Shown: positions 32,806 through 41,627, counted from the stretch's first letter. The stretch is 64,000 nt of DNA from Yersinia rochesterensis (GCF_003600645.1 NZ_CP032482.1:4373954-4437953), one strand, 5' to 3'. Notes: generated by a model not told the origin, from the letters alone. Numbers and translations: made by a program.

Positions 32806-33045
32806 TATCGTGTCGCTCAATGTAAGAGAGCTGGATAGCTCCAGATCTATTAACGGCATTTCACGTATAGACTTGATAACAACCAGAAACTATTTTTTCA
32901 TTTTCTTCCATCGGTCGCAATTTCAATGAAACAAATCCGCAGATGACACTCATTTAAGTTAAATTTTAATGGGTAGCACGTCACTCAAATTTGTCCTACT
33001 CTGGAGATGGAACAGCATCATTTATTCACTTATCGGGAGTATGTC

Positions 33046-33618
33046 ATGTCACAGCAACCCCTTAAAATTGTTACCCTATTGGGAAGTCTGCGTAGCGGTT
33101 CATACAATGCCATGGTGGCGCGTGCGCTACCTATATTAGCGCCAGCCGGTGTGAGCATCGAAGCATTGCCTGCTATTCGCGACATTCCACTTTATGATGC
33201 CGATGTACAACAGGAAGAGGGGTTCCCGACCACGATTGAGGCCATTGCTGAGCAGATTCGTCAGGCCGATGGGGTGATTATCGTGACACCGGAATATAAC
33301 TACTCAGTCCCAGGTGGGTTGAAAAATGCCATCGACTGGCTATCCCGTTTACCTAACCAACCGCTGGCTAACAAACCAGTGGCGATTCAGACCAGCTCCA
33401 TGGGGCCAATTGGTGGCGCGCGCTGCCAGTATCATTTGCGCCAAATTTTGGTCTTCCTTGATGCGATGGTAATGAATAAGCCTGAATTTATGGGCGGTGT
33501 GATTCAAAGCAAAGTCGATGAACAAACCAAAGAGCTGACGGATCAGGGAACACTGGATTTTCTGGCCAAACAGCTTGCTGCATTTGCCACTTACATTGAG
33601 CGTGTTCGGGTGAAATAA
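33046..33618 (+). CDS. chrR: NADPH-dependent FMN reductase / chromate and quinone reductase
   Basis: A 190-residue flavodoxin-like reductase very close to E. coli YieF/ChrR, a dimeric or tetrameric FMN enzyme that reduces quinones, chromate and other electron acceptors in the cytoplasm. The FMN phosphate loop is LLGSLRSGSYNAM and the family signature is TPEYNYSVPGGLKNAIDW. GGGAG six bases before ATG 33046 sets the start; an upstream ATG at 33007 lacks a site. In E. coli chrR-adeP-yieH are neighbours; here the two-component cassette separates chrR from adeP. Confidence 0.95.
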   Translation: MSQQPLKIVTLLGSLRSGSYNAMVARALPILAPAGVSIEALPAIRDIPLYDADVQQEEGFPTTIEAIAEQIRQADGVIIVTPEYNYSVPGGLKNAIDWLSRLPNQPLANKPVAIQTSSMGPIGGARCQYHLRQILVFLDAMVMNKPEFMGGVIQSKVDEQTKELTDQGTLDFLAKQLAAFATYIERVRVK

Positions 33619-33634
33619 CCCTCTATGGTTACAG

Positions 33635-33667
33635 AACCCCCATAGCCTGCGGTATTGGGGGGTTTCT
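33635..33667 (+). terminator. Terminator-like hairpin after chrR
   Basis: AACCCCC (33635-33641) pairs with the G run and TT at 33657-33664, followed by TTCTCC, 16 bases after the chrR stop. Confidence 0.6.
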
Positions 33668-33724
33668 CCGTATCGCGCCCCATGTTATCAATAGCCACTT
33701 TATCTTTGCGGATGCTACTCACCC

Positions 33725-35074
33725 ATGGCCGTTAAAATCACTGTCTGGCTTCTCCTGACCCTGATATCCACTCTCTGGCTAGGCTGGTATGGGCTGAATA
33801 CGCAACAAACCGAGCGAGAAGCCGAGTTTCGCACCATTCATCGCGAACTAAGCCAACAATTGGCCCAGCAGCAGGCAATTTTATTTTTGGCTCTGGAGCC
33901 GGCTCAATTGGTGCAATTACAACGCCATTTCCCACAGTTAGTCGCAATCAATCAAACACCGGCAGACCCATCTCAACCCGGTCAACTTACCTTGCATATT
34001 CAGGAAGGAGATTACCGGCTGGATAACTCATACAACGGCAGTAGTTTGCAGGTTAATGCCCAGAAATTACTGCAAATAGTGGGCTTACCACCTCATTTTG
34101 ACAGTTTAGTATTGCGCTATCAGCAGCATCAACTCGCGATTTTGGGCCATTCGGCACCTGAAAGCTTCTGGCAGTGGCAAAAACCGGTGGGCGAAGGGGC
34201 GCAATCTTTCACTTTAATAGGCCATTCCACCCCAGTTTGGCGTGATTTACCCTGGTTCACTGCCCTACTGCTTGCGCTGATAACAGCCGCCGCCTTATAC
34301 AGTTGGCACCGCTGGCAGCAATTGGCTCAGCACCGTTTACATGCTGACCAGCGCGCCAAATTTGCTGACCAAGCCAGGCTCAATGCCATGGGGGAAATCG
34401 CCACCGGCATCGCCCATGAATTAAACCAGCCGCTTACCGCGACATTGACCTATAACCAAACCGCCCTACGGCTGTTACCGCCGCAAGATGAGAAAGTCGC
34501 TCCATTGCTGGTGGCCTCTGTCGAGCAAATCAAGCGCATTGCTGCTTTGCTCGATCGGCTGAGAACCTTACTCAGCCGTGGGCAGATAAATTTACAGCCG
34601 GTCGTGGTGGCTGATATCTGGCGGCGAGTTAATGTGTTATTGAGCCAAGAAATAACTGCGGCGAATGTGAAAATCATCAATATTATTCCCGCCAATCTGC
34701 CCACACTCCAAAGTGACCCTTTATGGCTGGAACAGGTTTTTCATAATTTGCTCAGTAATGCCATTCAGGCTATCCAACAAATGCCGGCCCCAACAATCAC
34801 TTTCACCATAAAATTTACGCCAAAACAATACATTATTCAGATTGAGGATAATGGCCCAGGGCTAAATCATCAGCAATTAGACAACTTATTTAGCCCCTTC
34901 TATACCACCCGAGAGAGCGGGCTGGGATTAGGGCTAACCCTGTGTGAAACATTGGTACAGCGTATGGGTGGCGACATAAAAGCGAGAAACAATGAACATG
35001 GCGGCGCTTGCTTTATCTTGATTTTTCCTCTGATGACCGGGAGTACACATGACAAAACACATTTATCTGATTGA
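33725..35074 (+). CDS. Sensor histidine kinase (FixL/TtrS-like catalytic core)
   Basis: A 449-residue inner-membrane kinase. Helix 1 covers residues 4-24 and helix 2 about 178-198 (LPWFTALLLALITAAALYSW), enclosing a periplasmic region of about 150 residues that I do not recognise. The phospho-acceptor is His231 in GIAHELNQPLTATLTYNQTA. HNLLSNAIQAIQ is the N box, IEDNGPGL G1 and GLGLGLTLCETL G2. The HELNQPL type pairs with FixJ-like regulators. Its last 26 bases overlap the response-regulator gene. The secreted HbpS-like protein encoded downstream is a candidate accessory sensor. Confidence 0.92.
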   Translation: MAVKITVWLLLTLISTLWLGWYGLNTQQTEREAEFRTIHRELSQQLAQQQAILFLALEPAQLVQLQRHFPQLVAINQTPADPSQPGQLTLHIQEGDYRLDNSYNGSSLQVNAQKLLQIVGLPPHFDSLVLRYQQHQLAILGHSAPESFWQWQKPVGEGAQSFTLIGHSTPVWRDLPWFTALLLALITAAALYSWHRWQQLAQHRLHADQRAKFADQARLNAMGEIATGIAHELNQPLTATLTYNQTALRLLPPQDEKVAPLLVASVEQIKRIAALLDRLRTLLSRGQINLQPVVVADIWRRVNVLLSQEITAANVKIINIIPANLPTLQSDPLWLEQVFHNLLSNAIQAIQQMPAPTITFTIKFTPKQYIIQIEDNGPGLNHQQLDNLFSPFYTTRESGLGLGLTLCETLVQRMGGDIKARNNEHGGACFILIFPLMTGSTHDKTHLSD

Positions 35075-35666
35075 TGATGATGAGGGTGTTCGTGCTGCGT
35101 TGTCCGCGTTACTCTCGACCATGGGTTGGGAGGTTAAGGCGTTCAGTAACGGCCAGATATTCCTCGATAATCTGACGGTTACCCAGCCGAGTTGCGTGCT
35201 GTTGGATATTCGCATGCCGGGTAAAAGTGGCATGACAATCTTAGAAACCATTCAAGAGCGTGATAGCTCCCTCCCGGTCATCATTATGACGGGGCATGGC
35301 AATGTTGAATTGTGTCGCCGGGCCTTTAAAGGCGGGGCGCTGGAATTTTTGACCAAACCAATTGATGCCGATGTATTGATCGAAACCATCAGCATGGCGC
35401 TGGATCAACATGAACAGGCACTGATAGCTTATAAGCAGCAGGCAAGCTATCAACAGTTATTCAACCAACTCTCTGCTCGAGAGCGGGAAGTCGCCACCCT
35501 GATTATTCAAGGGGAAACCAGTAAACAGGTCGCCCATATCTTGTCGATATCTCCGCGAACCGTCGAGGCCCACCGCGCCAATATCATTACCAAATTAGAG
35601 GTCAACTCGCTGGCATCACTTATTCATCACTACTCATATATCCTACCAATAATATACCCAAAGTAA
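35049..35666 (+). CDS. FixJ/TtrR-type response regulator (NarL/LuxR helix-turn-helix)
   Basis: A 205-residue regulator. The receiver domain has acidic residues 9-11 (LIDDDEG), phospho-acceptor Asp53 in LLDIRMPGKSG, Thr in MTGHG and Lys in LTKPID. The C-terminal LuxR-type helix-turn-helix is LSAREREVATLIIQGETSKQ onward to ISPRTVEAHRANIITKL. It overlaps the kinase gene by 26 bases, so the pair is co-translated. The last residues (YPK) and the stop codon lie in the left end of an ERIC element, so the natural C-terminus has been replaced or trimmed. Confidence 0.93.
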   Translation: MTKHIYLIDDDEGVRAALSALLSTMGWEVKAFSNGQIFLDNLTVTQPSCVLLDIRMPGKSGMTILETIQERDSSLPVIIMTGHGNVELCRRAFKGGALEFLTKPIDADVLIETISMALDQHEQALIAYKQQASYQQLFNQLSAREREVATLIIQGETSKQVAHILSISPRTVEAHRANIITKLEVNSLASLIHHYSYILPIIYPK

Positions 35667-35863
35667 TTGGTGTTGCAGGTAGGCAGCAAGTGAGAGACAA
35701 ATCGGTCGGGAACCGATTTGAACAGCATTTATGCTAGCCCTTAGGGTGAGCCTCAAGAATGAGGCTCATTAATCCCGATGAGCTTACTTATATAAGGTCA
35801 ACGACAAGTAAGTGATTCGGGTACGCGAACGCAGCTAACACCCCTGCGGCGTCAAGTGCGCCA
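35653..35863. repeat. ERIC element with internal insertion, overlapping a gene end
   Basis: It begins TATACCCAAAG (35653) inside the response-regulator gene and shows the ERIC arms (GTTGCAGGTAGGCAGCAAGTGA; AACGCAGCTAACACCCCTGC). Compared with its neighbour copy it has about 77 extra bases (roughly 35694-35770) holding perfect stems: AAATCGGT/ACCGATTT at 35699-35719 and TGAGCCTC/GAGGCTCA at 35747-35768. Its apical region is also lengthened by about 18 bases. Confidence 0.8.
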
Positions 35864-35865
35864 AT

Positions 35866-35992
35866 AATCCCCAAAGCAATTGGTGTTGCAGGTAGGCAGC
35901 CAGTGAACTCATCCCGATGAGCTTACATAAGTAAGTGATTCGGGTACGCGAACGCAGCTAACACCCCTGCGGCGTCAAGTGCGCAGGGGATA
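35866..35992. repeat. ERIC element, second tandem copy
   Basis: A second, 127-bp ERIC follows directly. Its arms are almost identical to those of the preceding copy (TTGGTGTTGCAGGTAGGCAG; GTAAGTGATTCGGGTACGCG), but its terminal bases have drifted (AATCCCC left, GGGGATA right). The rest of the 436-base gap, to 36102, holds only leader sequence for the HbpS-like gene. Confidence 0.85.
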
Positions 35993-36102
35993 GGTAGAAG
36001 TACCTAGTAAAACGGGTAGTTAGCCGAATGTTTTTTCACCACTTTTCGCCGTAGGATAGCTTTACTGTGAGGAATTCACTTCGCTAACAATAAGGATTTT
36101 AT

Positions 36103-36597
36103 ATGATCAAGCCTATTGCCCTGACTTCTGCCTTATTCATCGGCCTGATAACTCAAGCCTCTGCTGCGGGTCTGAATACTGAACGTAATATTTCTTTGGC
36201 ACTGGCCACTGATGTAGCCAACCGTACCCTCGCCGTTTGCCAAGCTGATGGCTATAACGTCGCGGTCACCGTCGTGGATCGCGCTGGCATCATCAAGACT
36301 GTGTTGCGTGCTGATAATGCTGGCCCACATACTGTAAAAGCCAGTGAACAAAAAGCCTTTACCGCGCTGTCGACCAAAACCCCAAGTGGGACAGTTATGG
36401 AAAACAGTCAGAAAACACCCGCGGCCAATAACCTGAAAGATATTCCCGGTTTCTTACTCTTAGGTGGCGGTGTACCGGTGAAAGCTGGGGATGAAGTGGT
36501 TGGTGCGATTGGTGTTGCTGGTGCGCCCGGCGGGCATCTGGATGCGCAATGTGCCACAAAAGCACTGGAGCAAATTAGCGCTCAATTGAAGTCATAA
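36103..36597 (+). CDS. Secreted GlcG/HbpS family (DUF336) haem-binding-like protein
   Basis: A 164-residue protein with a clear signal peptide (MIKPIALTSALFIGLITQASA, cut before AGL). The body is a GlcG/HbpS domain: ISLALATDVANRTLAVCQ, VAVTVVDRAGIIKTVLRAD, AFTALSTKTPSGTV and the C-terminal GGVPVKAGDEVVGAIGV with APGGHLDAQC. Two cysteines could form a disulfide in the periplasm. In Streptomyces the homologue HbpS binds haem and modulates the SenS-SenR two-component system. Here a two-component pair lies directly upstream in the same direction, separated by two ERIC elements. Family confident; haem binding inferred. Confidence 0.9.
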   Translation: MIKPIALTSALFIGLITQASAAGLNTERNISLALATDVANRTLAVCQADGYNVAVTVVDRAGIIKTVLRADNAGPHTVKASEQKAFTALSTKTPSGTVMENSQKTPAANNLKDIPGFLLLGGGVPVKAGDEVVGAIGVAGAPGGHLDAQCATKALEQISAQLKS

Positions 36598-36610
36598 GAT
36601 TATAAATACT

Positions 36611-36644
36611 ACGCCCCCACCCTCGGTGTCGAATATGGGGGCGT
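36611..36644. terminator. Hairpin between the HbpS-like gene and adeP
   Basis: ACGCCCCCA (36611-36619) pairs perfectly with TGGGGGCGT (36636-36644). It lies between convergent genes and could end both transcripts; T runs are weak. Confidence 0.6.
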
Positions 36645-36673
36645 GTTCAAAATCAGTAACTAATCATAAATTA

Positions 36674-38002
36674 TCAGTGATCAACAAACGCAATTTTCAG
36701 CACAAACAGTAGCGCAACCACTACCACGCATGGGCTGATCTCACGCCAGCGACCGGTACCTAACTTCATCAGGCAGTAAGAAATAAAGCCCAGCGCAATC
36801 CCTTCAGTAATTGAGAAGCTAAACGGCATCATCACTGCGGTGACAAATGCTGGAACCGCTTCGGTCAAGTCATCCCATTTCACACGGGACAAGCTGGATG
36901 TCATCAGCACGCCCACATAAATCAATGCGCCCGCCGCTGCATAGGCAGGTACCATTCCAGCCAGTGGAGAAATAAATATCACCAACAGGAAGAGGATCCC
37001 GACCACCACGGCGGTTAAGCCGGTACGGCCACCGACAGAAACCCCGGAGGAGCTTTCAATATAAGCCGTCACTGACGACGTACCAATAAACGCACCGGCA
37101 ACAGAACTGATACTGTCCACATACAGCGCTTGTTTCATGCGCGGGAACTTCCCTTTATGATCAGTTAAACCGGCTTTATCCGTCACACCAATCAATGTAC
37201 CGGATGAATCAAACAGGTTAACCAGCATGAAGGAGAATATGATCCCCGCCATACCAATATTCAGCGCACCGGCTAAATCGACCTGCCCAACCACGGAAGT
37301 CACACTGGGCGGCATGGAGAAAATGCCAGAGTAATGCACATCACCCAGCGCCCAGCCGATTAACGTCGTCACGACAATCGACACCAGCACCGCAGCATGA
37401 ATATTGCGTGATGCCAGAATTGCAATGATAAAGAAGCCCAATGCTCCCAACAGGACGCTGTGAGAGGTCAGATTCCCGACCGCGACTAAAGTATCCGGAT
37501 TGGCGACCACGATGCCGGCATTTTTCAGCCCCATCATGGCAATAAACAGGCCGATACCACTGGTTATCCCCACCCGCAGACTCAGAGGAATGTTAGCTAT
37601 CATCCAGTAACGGATGCGGAAAATAGTGAGCAAAAGGAAACCGATTGCTCCCCAGAAAATAGCACCCATGCCGACTTGCCATGAAATACCCATCGCGCCA
37701 ACCACCACAAAAGCGAAGAAAGCATTAAGCCCCATCGCCGGTGCCAGAGCGACCGGTAAGTTAGCCAATAGGCCCATAAAGATACTGCCGAAAGCAGCAA
37801 TCAGACAGGTGGTGACAAACACAGCCTGCACATCCATCCCCGCAACCCCTAAAATCTGTGGGTTAACGAACACGATATAGACCATGGTCAGGAAGGTGGT
37901 GATACCCGCAATCAGCTCAGTACGGGCGGTGGTACCGTGTTGCTTTAGTTTAAAAACACGTTCGAGCAGCCCCTGCTCAGTATCAAGGTTTGGTTTACTC
38001 AT
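36674..38002 (-). CDS. adeP: Adenine permease (AzgA-type purine transporter)
   Basis: A 442-residue inner-membrane protein close to E. coli AdeP (YieG), a high-affinity proton-driven adenine importer. Family motifs are AGITTFLTMVYIVFVNPQIL, ALAPAMGLNAFFAF, MLVNLFDSSGTLIGVTDKAG and IGTSSVTAYIESSSGVSVGG. There are 12 or more membrane segments. GAGG precedes the ATG. It is divergent from yieH, with the same neighbours as in E. coli (chrR, adeP, yieH). No clear PurR operator was found upstream. Confidence 0.95.
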   Translation of the reverse strand: MSKPNLDTEQGLLERVFKLKQHGTTARTELIAGITTFLTMVYIVFVNPQILGVAGMDVQAVFVTTCLIAAFGSIFMGLLANLPVALAPAMGLNAFFAFVVVGAMGISWQVGMGAIFWGAIGFLLLTIFRIRYWMIANIPLSLRVGITSGIGLFIAMMGLKNAGIVVANPDTLVAVGNLTSHSVLLGALGFFIIAILASRNIHAAVLVSIVVTTLIGWALGDVHYSGIFSMPPSVTSVVGQVDLAGALNIGMAGIIFSFMLVNLFDSSGTLIGVTDKAGLTDHKGKFPRMKQALYVDSISSVAGAFIGTSSVTAYIESSSGVSVGGRTGLTAVVVGILFLLVIFISPLAGMVPAYAAAGALIYVGVLMTSSLSRVKWDDLTEAVPAFVTAVMMPFSFSITEGIALGFISYCLMKLGTGRWREISPCVVVVALLFVLKIAFVDH

Positions 38003-38271
38003 TTGAGGAGTTCCGCAAAAGGGAGTGACAGTTGTGGATATCCTATAACAAAAAAACAGTTGTTTAGAGCGAGATCACACTCTATTTGGCTATTTTTTAT
38101 CTGCCGTGTTGCGCAACAAGTGGCTTAACTTTAACCACCCACTATTCAACTTATTGAATTTTATTCAGTTGATATGCGTAATATTGCTAGCAGGGTAATT
38201 ATGTATCGCATTCTGGGGCAGGATGGTTAAAGTGGAATGAACTTAAAACGGCATAATAAAGGATGGATTGA

Positions 38272-38940
38272 GTGAACCAGATTGAATGTGTCATGTTCGA
38301 TTGTGATGGAACCTTGGTCGACAGTGAAGTTCTGTGTTGTCAGGCCTATGTTGTGATGTTTGCCCATTATGATATTCACTTGTCGCTGGAAGAGGTGATT
38401 AAGCGTTTTAAGGGCGTGAAACTCAATGAAATCGTCGCGTTGGTGAGTAAAGAAAACGGCCTGGATGAGCCAATAGAAAAGCTGGAGAAACTCTATCGCG
38501 ATGAAGTTGCTCGCTTATTTGATGCTGAGTTACAACCTATCGCCGGCGTAAAAACATTGCTAGAGCAAATAACATTGCCGATTTGCGTGGTGTCCAATGG
38601 GCCGGTGAGTAAAATGCAGCACTCTCTGGGCTTGACCGACTTACTGCCTTTCTTTGAAGAAAGGCTCTATAGCGGCTACGACATCCAACGTTGGAAGCCT
38701 GATCCCGCGTTGATTTATCATGCCGCAGAAGAGATGAAGGTCGCGGCCGAGCGCTGTATTTTGATTGAAGACTCAGCAGCCGGTACCCATGCCGGAATAG
38801 CGGCCGGGATACCGGTATATTATTACTGCGCCGATCCACATAATCAGCCGATTCACCACCCATTAGTCACCATGTTTGATGATATGCGGCAACTACCCGA
38901 TTTATGGCGCGCCAGAGGCTGGCAGATAACCCGCACTTAA
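38272..38940 (+). CDS. yieH: HAD phosphatase YieH (6-phosphogluconate phosphatase)
   Basis: A 222-residue HAD enzyme matching E. coli YieH, which dephosphorylates 6-phosphogluconate and similar substrates in vitro. Motif I is FDCDGTLVDSE, motif II VVSNGPVSKM, motif III Lys in RWKPDP, and motif IV LIEDSAAGTHAGIAAG. It starts with GTG 38272 (VNQIECVMFDCDGT). Its TAA overlaps the stop of the convergent permease gene by three bases. Confidence 0.94.
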   Translation: MNQIECVMFDCDGTLVDSEVLCCQAYVVMFAHYDIHLSLEEVIKRFKGVKLNEIVALVSKENGLDEPIEKLEKLYRDEVARLFDAELQPIAGVKTLLEQITLPICVVSNGPVSKMQHSLGLTDLLPFFEERLYSGYDIQRWKPDPALIYHAAEEMKVAAERCILIEDSAAGTHAGIAAGIPVYYYCADPHNQPIHHPLVTMFDDMRQLPDLWRARGWQITRT

Positions 38941-39692
38941 CTTACTGGTAATACAGATTTATTTCGCCACCAGCGCCATGAACGGTTAATGGCGCTTTGC
39001 TTATTAATGGCATGTTGGGAGCTAAAACGGCGGTTAAGGCCATTTGCCAGTAAGTCCAGTGCCAAACATAAAACGAAATAGACCAATGCCACGAACAGGA
39101 ATACTTCCATCGGGTAAACCATACTGCGGTTATTAACTTGAGTGGCCAAAAACGTCAGTTCATTGACCCCGACGATATAAGCCAGCGAGGTATCCTTAAT
39201 CAAAGAAATCCATTGATTAATAAATGATGGCACCATCATGCGCAAGGCTTGCGGCAAAACCACAAACCACAAAACTTGCCAACGATTGAAGCCCAATGAC
39301 AAACCCGCTTGCCACTGCCCCGCCCCGATCGCCACAATTCCCGCTTTCACCGCATGAGCCAGATAGGCTGAAGCAATCAGTGCCAACGCGCATACCACAG
39401 TAGTGATTTCGGGGATATCCACACCAAATACGATCGGCAGTAGAAAATACGTCCAAAAAATCAACATAATCACGGGAATAGCGCGGAAAAAACCTAAAAA
39501 TGCAGCTAATATTCCCGCCCAGGCACCGCGGGACATCGCCAGCACCACACCCAACACGGTGCCTAAAATAGCCGAAGCCACGCCAGCTAACAGGCTGATC
39601 AACAAGGTTAATGCAGCTCCGCCTAACGGCCCATCAGGAAATGTTCCCCATAACAGATAAGTCCAGTTATCGGCAATAATCGTAAAATCCAT
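38937..39692 (-). CDS. Polar amino-acid ABC importer permease (second subunit)
   Basis: A 251-residue permease of the HisMQ/GltJK family. Membrane helices flank the EAA loop, where the family motif reads GAGQWQAGLSLGFNRWQVLWFVVLPQALR. The start ATG 39692 has AAGGGG upstream and lies one base from the end of the preceding permease gene; an upstream in-frame ATG at 39746 would lie inside that gene and is rejected. With its partner it forms a heterodimeric channel. Confidence 0.93.
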   Translation of the reverse strand: MDFTIIADNWTYLLWGTFPDGPLGGAALTLLISLLAGVASAILGTVLGVVLAMSRGAWAGILAAFLGFFRAIPVIMLIFWTYFLLPIVFGVDIPEITTVVCALALIASAYLAHAVKAGIVAIGAGQWQAGLSLGFNRWQVLWFVVLPQALRMMVPSFINQWISLIKDTSLAYIVGVNELTFLATQVNNRSMVYPMEVFLFVALVYFVLCLALDLLANGLNRRFSSQHAINKQSAINRSWRWWRNKSVLPVS

Positions 39693-39693
39693 C

Positions 39694-40431
39694 TCAGTGC
39701 CCCTTAACGATGGTTCGCTGCTGACGCCACATGCCCCAGGCCTCAATCAACGCAATAATCGCGATATACAACACCGTTGCCACACCAAAAGCCTGGAATG
39801 TCCGCAAAGTTTCCGTTTCAACCTGGCGGGAAGCATAAGAAAGCTCGGCCACACCAATAGCCATCGCTAATGATGAGTTTTTAATAATATTCATATATTG
39901 GCCGAGTAACGGCGGCATAGCGATTTTCAACGCCTGCGGCAACACAACATGGCGCATAGACTGCCAACCCGTCAGCCCCAATGCATGGGCAGCATATTTT
40001 TGTCCCTTGGCAACCCCGCTGATCCCCGAGCGCAACTCTTCCGCAATAAATGCCGTGGAATAGAAGGTCAAGCCGATGAAACCGGCCAAAAACTCAAAAG
40101 AAGGCCAGCCGAGAGTGAGTCCAAAAACCGTGATTTCATGGGGAGTATTAAGCCAAGGTATCCAGGATGCGGGCAGAAATTGACTGGCAGCAAAATACCA
40201 AAAGAACAACTGGATAAGCAGCGGCGTATTACGAAATAGCATGCTGTAACCAATCGCAAACCATTGCAACGCTTTGAGTTCGCTGTCTCTGGCGGCGGCC
40301 AGTAAAAAACCCAATAGCGTAGAAGCCACCACTGTGCAGGCAGAAATCCACAACGTCAGCAGAAAACCATTCCATAACCAGCCGAGATATTGCGGAGCCA
40401 GCAACCAGTCAGTGAGGTGATGTAGATTCAT
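39694..40431 (-). CDS. Polar amino-acid ABC importer permease (first subunit)
   Basis: A 245-residue permease of the same family, like GltJ. FLLAAARDSELKALQW and FRNTPLLIQLFFWYF are typical of the N-terminal half. The EAA loop is GVAKGQKYAAHALGLTGWQS followed by MRHVVLPQALK. It lies downstream of the binding-protein gene, from which a strong hairpin separates it. Confidence 0.93.
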   Translation of the reverse strand: MNLHHLTDWLLAPQYLGWLWNGFLLTLWISACTVVASTLLGFLLAAARDSELKALQWFAIGYSMLFRNTPLLIQLFFWYFAASQFLPASWIPWLNTPHEITVFGLTLGWPSFEFLAGFIGLTFYSTAFIAEELRSGISGVAKGQKYAAHALGLTGWQSMRHVVLPQALKIAMPPLLGQYMNIIKNSSLAMAIGVAELSYASRQVETETLRTFQAFGVATVLYIAIIALIEAWGMWRQQRTIVKGH

Positions 40432-40465
40432 ATTTCCTTAAACCCGTATCTGCATGAAAGCAAAT

Positions 40466-40492
40466 AGCCCTGCATCACAACAATGCAGGGCT
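40466..40492 (-). terminator. Intercistronic hairpin between binding protein and permeases
   Basis: AGCCCTGCAT (40466-40475) pairs perfectly with ATGCAGGGCT (40483-40492). On the minus strand it falls after the binding-protein gene. It has a weak T run, so it probably attenuates read-through, giving more binding protein than permease, or protects the mRNA end. Confidence 0.75.
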
Positions 40493-40518
40493 TTTGGTGT
40501 TCTCAATTGACTATTGAA

Positions 40519-41373
40519 TCATGCTTTAGGCTGTTGATCCAATGGTGCAAATTTGAAATCGCCACGGGGTTGAGCTGCTTTGGTTTCAGGCCCGAACCAG
40601 CGGTCATAAATTTTCGCTGCTTCGCCATCTTTTTCCAGTTTAACCAGTGTCTCGTTCACTTGAGTAGTTAAGCGATCTTCCCCTTTAGGAATACCAACGC
40701 CTTGATATTCTTTAGTAATACTGAATGGTGAGATTTCAAAATCTGCTTTTTGTGCCACAGAAAGGTTGCCCAACAACCCAACTAATTTTGCATCATCCTG
40801 AGTGATAGCTTGAACATTACCATTGCGCAGAGCGGTAAATGCCACCGGAGTATCATCATAGGAAATGACTTTCGCCGTTGGATAACGGTCACGTAAGGTT
40901 ATTTCCTGTACCGTGCCTTTATCCGCACCGATACGCAACCCAGCGATGTCTTCTGGCGTTTTCAGCACACCTTTATGGGCAATAAATTTCTGACCCGTCG
41001 CAAAGTACGGCAAGCTGAAGTTCACTTCTTTGGCGCGGTCATCCGTAATAGTGAAGTTGGCAGCAATCAAATCCACTTTTTTAGAGGCCAGTAACGGAAT
41101 ACGGTTAGCTGGGTTAGTTGCCCGCAGTTCAACTTTTACACCTAAATCTTTCGCGATTGCATTCGCCACATCGACATCATATCCCACCAGTTTTTTAGTC
41201 TGTGGGTCGATATAACCAAATGGTGGGTTGCTATCGAAAACAGCAATCCGCACCACACCAGCCTGTTTAATATCATCCAGCTTATCTGCGTGAGCAGCAC
41301 CAGAAAGTGTGGCCAGACCGGCTAACAGCGTGAGTGCCAGAACGCTTTTTTTGGTGGTTAGAGATTGCTTCAT
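40519..41373 (-). CDS. Periplasmic polar amino-acid binding protein
   Basis: A 284-residue type II binding protein (PF00497). The signal peptide ends GAAHA before DKLDDIKQ. Family segments are VVRIAVFDSNPPFGYIDPQT, VGYDVDVANAIAKDLGV, VDLIAANFTITDDRAKEVNF and GADKGTVQEITLRDRYP, with an Arg/Asp pair placed as in glutamate/glutamine or lysine/arginine binders. It is the first gene of a binding protein-permease-permease operon that has no ATPase gene. Confidence 0.94.
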   Translation of the reverse strand: MKQSLTTKKSVLALTLLAGLATLSGAAHADKLDDIKQAGVVRIAVFDSNPPFGYIDPQTKKLVGYDVDVANAIAKDLGVKVELRATNPANRIPLLASKKVDLIAANFTITDDRAKEVNFSLPYFATGQKFIAHKGVLKTPEDIAGLRIGADKGTVQEITLRDRYPTAKVISYDDTPVAFTALRNGNVQAITQDDAKLVGLLGNLSVAQKADFEISPFSITKEYQGVGIPKGEDRLTTQVNETLVKLEKDGEAAKIYDRWFGPETKAAQPRGDFKFAPLDQQPKA

Positions 41374-41627
41374 TGAAAGCTCCTAAGATGATTGAGATGT
41401 TGCGATACACGTAAGCTATCAAGTCCGCGTTAGGTCAGGAAATAATATAAAACGATATATTTATAACTAAATCATCTCAGTGGATAAGTTTGCTTATATT
41501 GAAAGAAAAAGTGAAATCATGGGCGGGGAAAACGGGCGATTATGGCCGTGAATCCCCGGCCAAACCGCATTTCTAGCGTGTATGAGTAACAACAACCTCA
41601 ACAGAGTTATATACCGAGTTATAGTAT

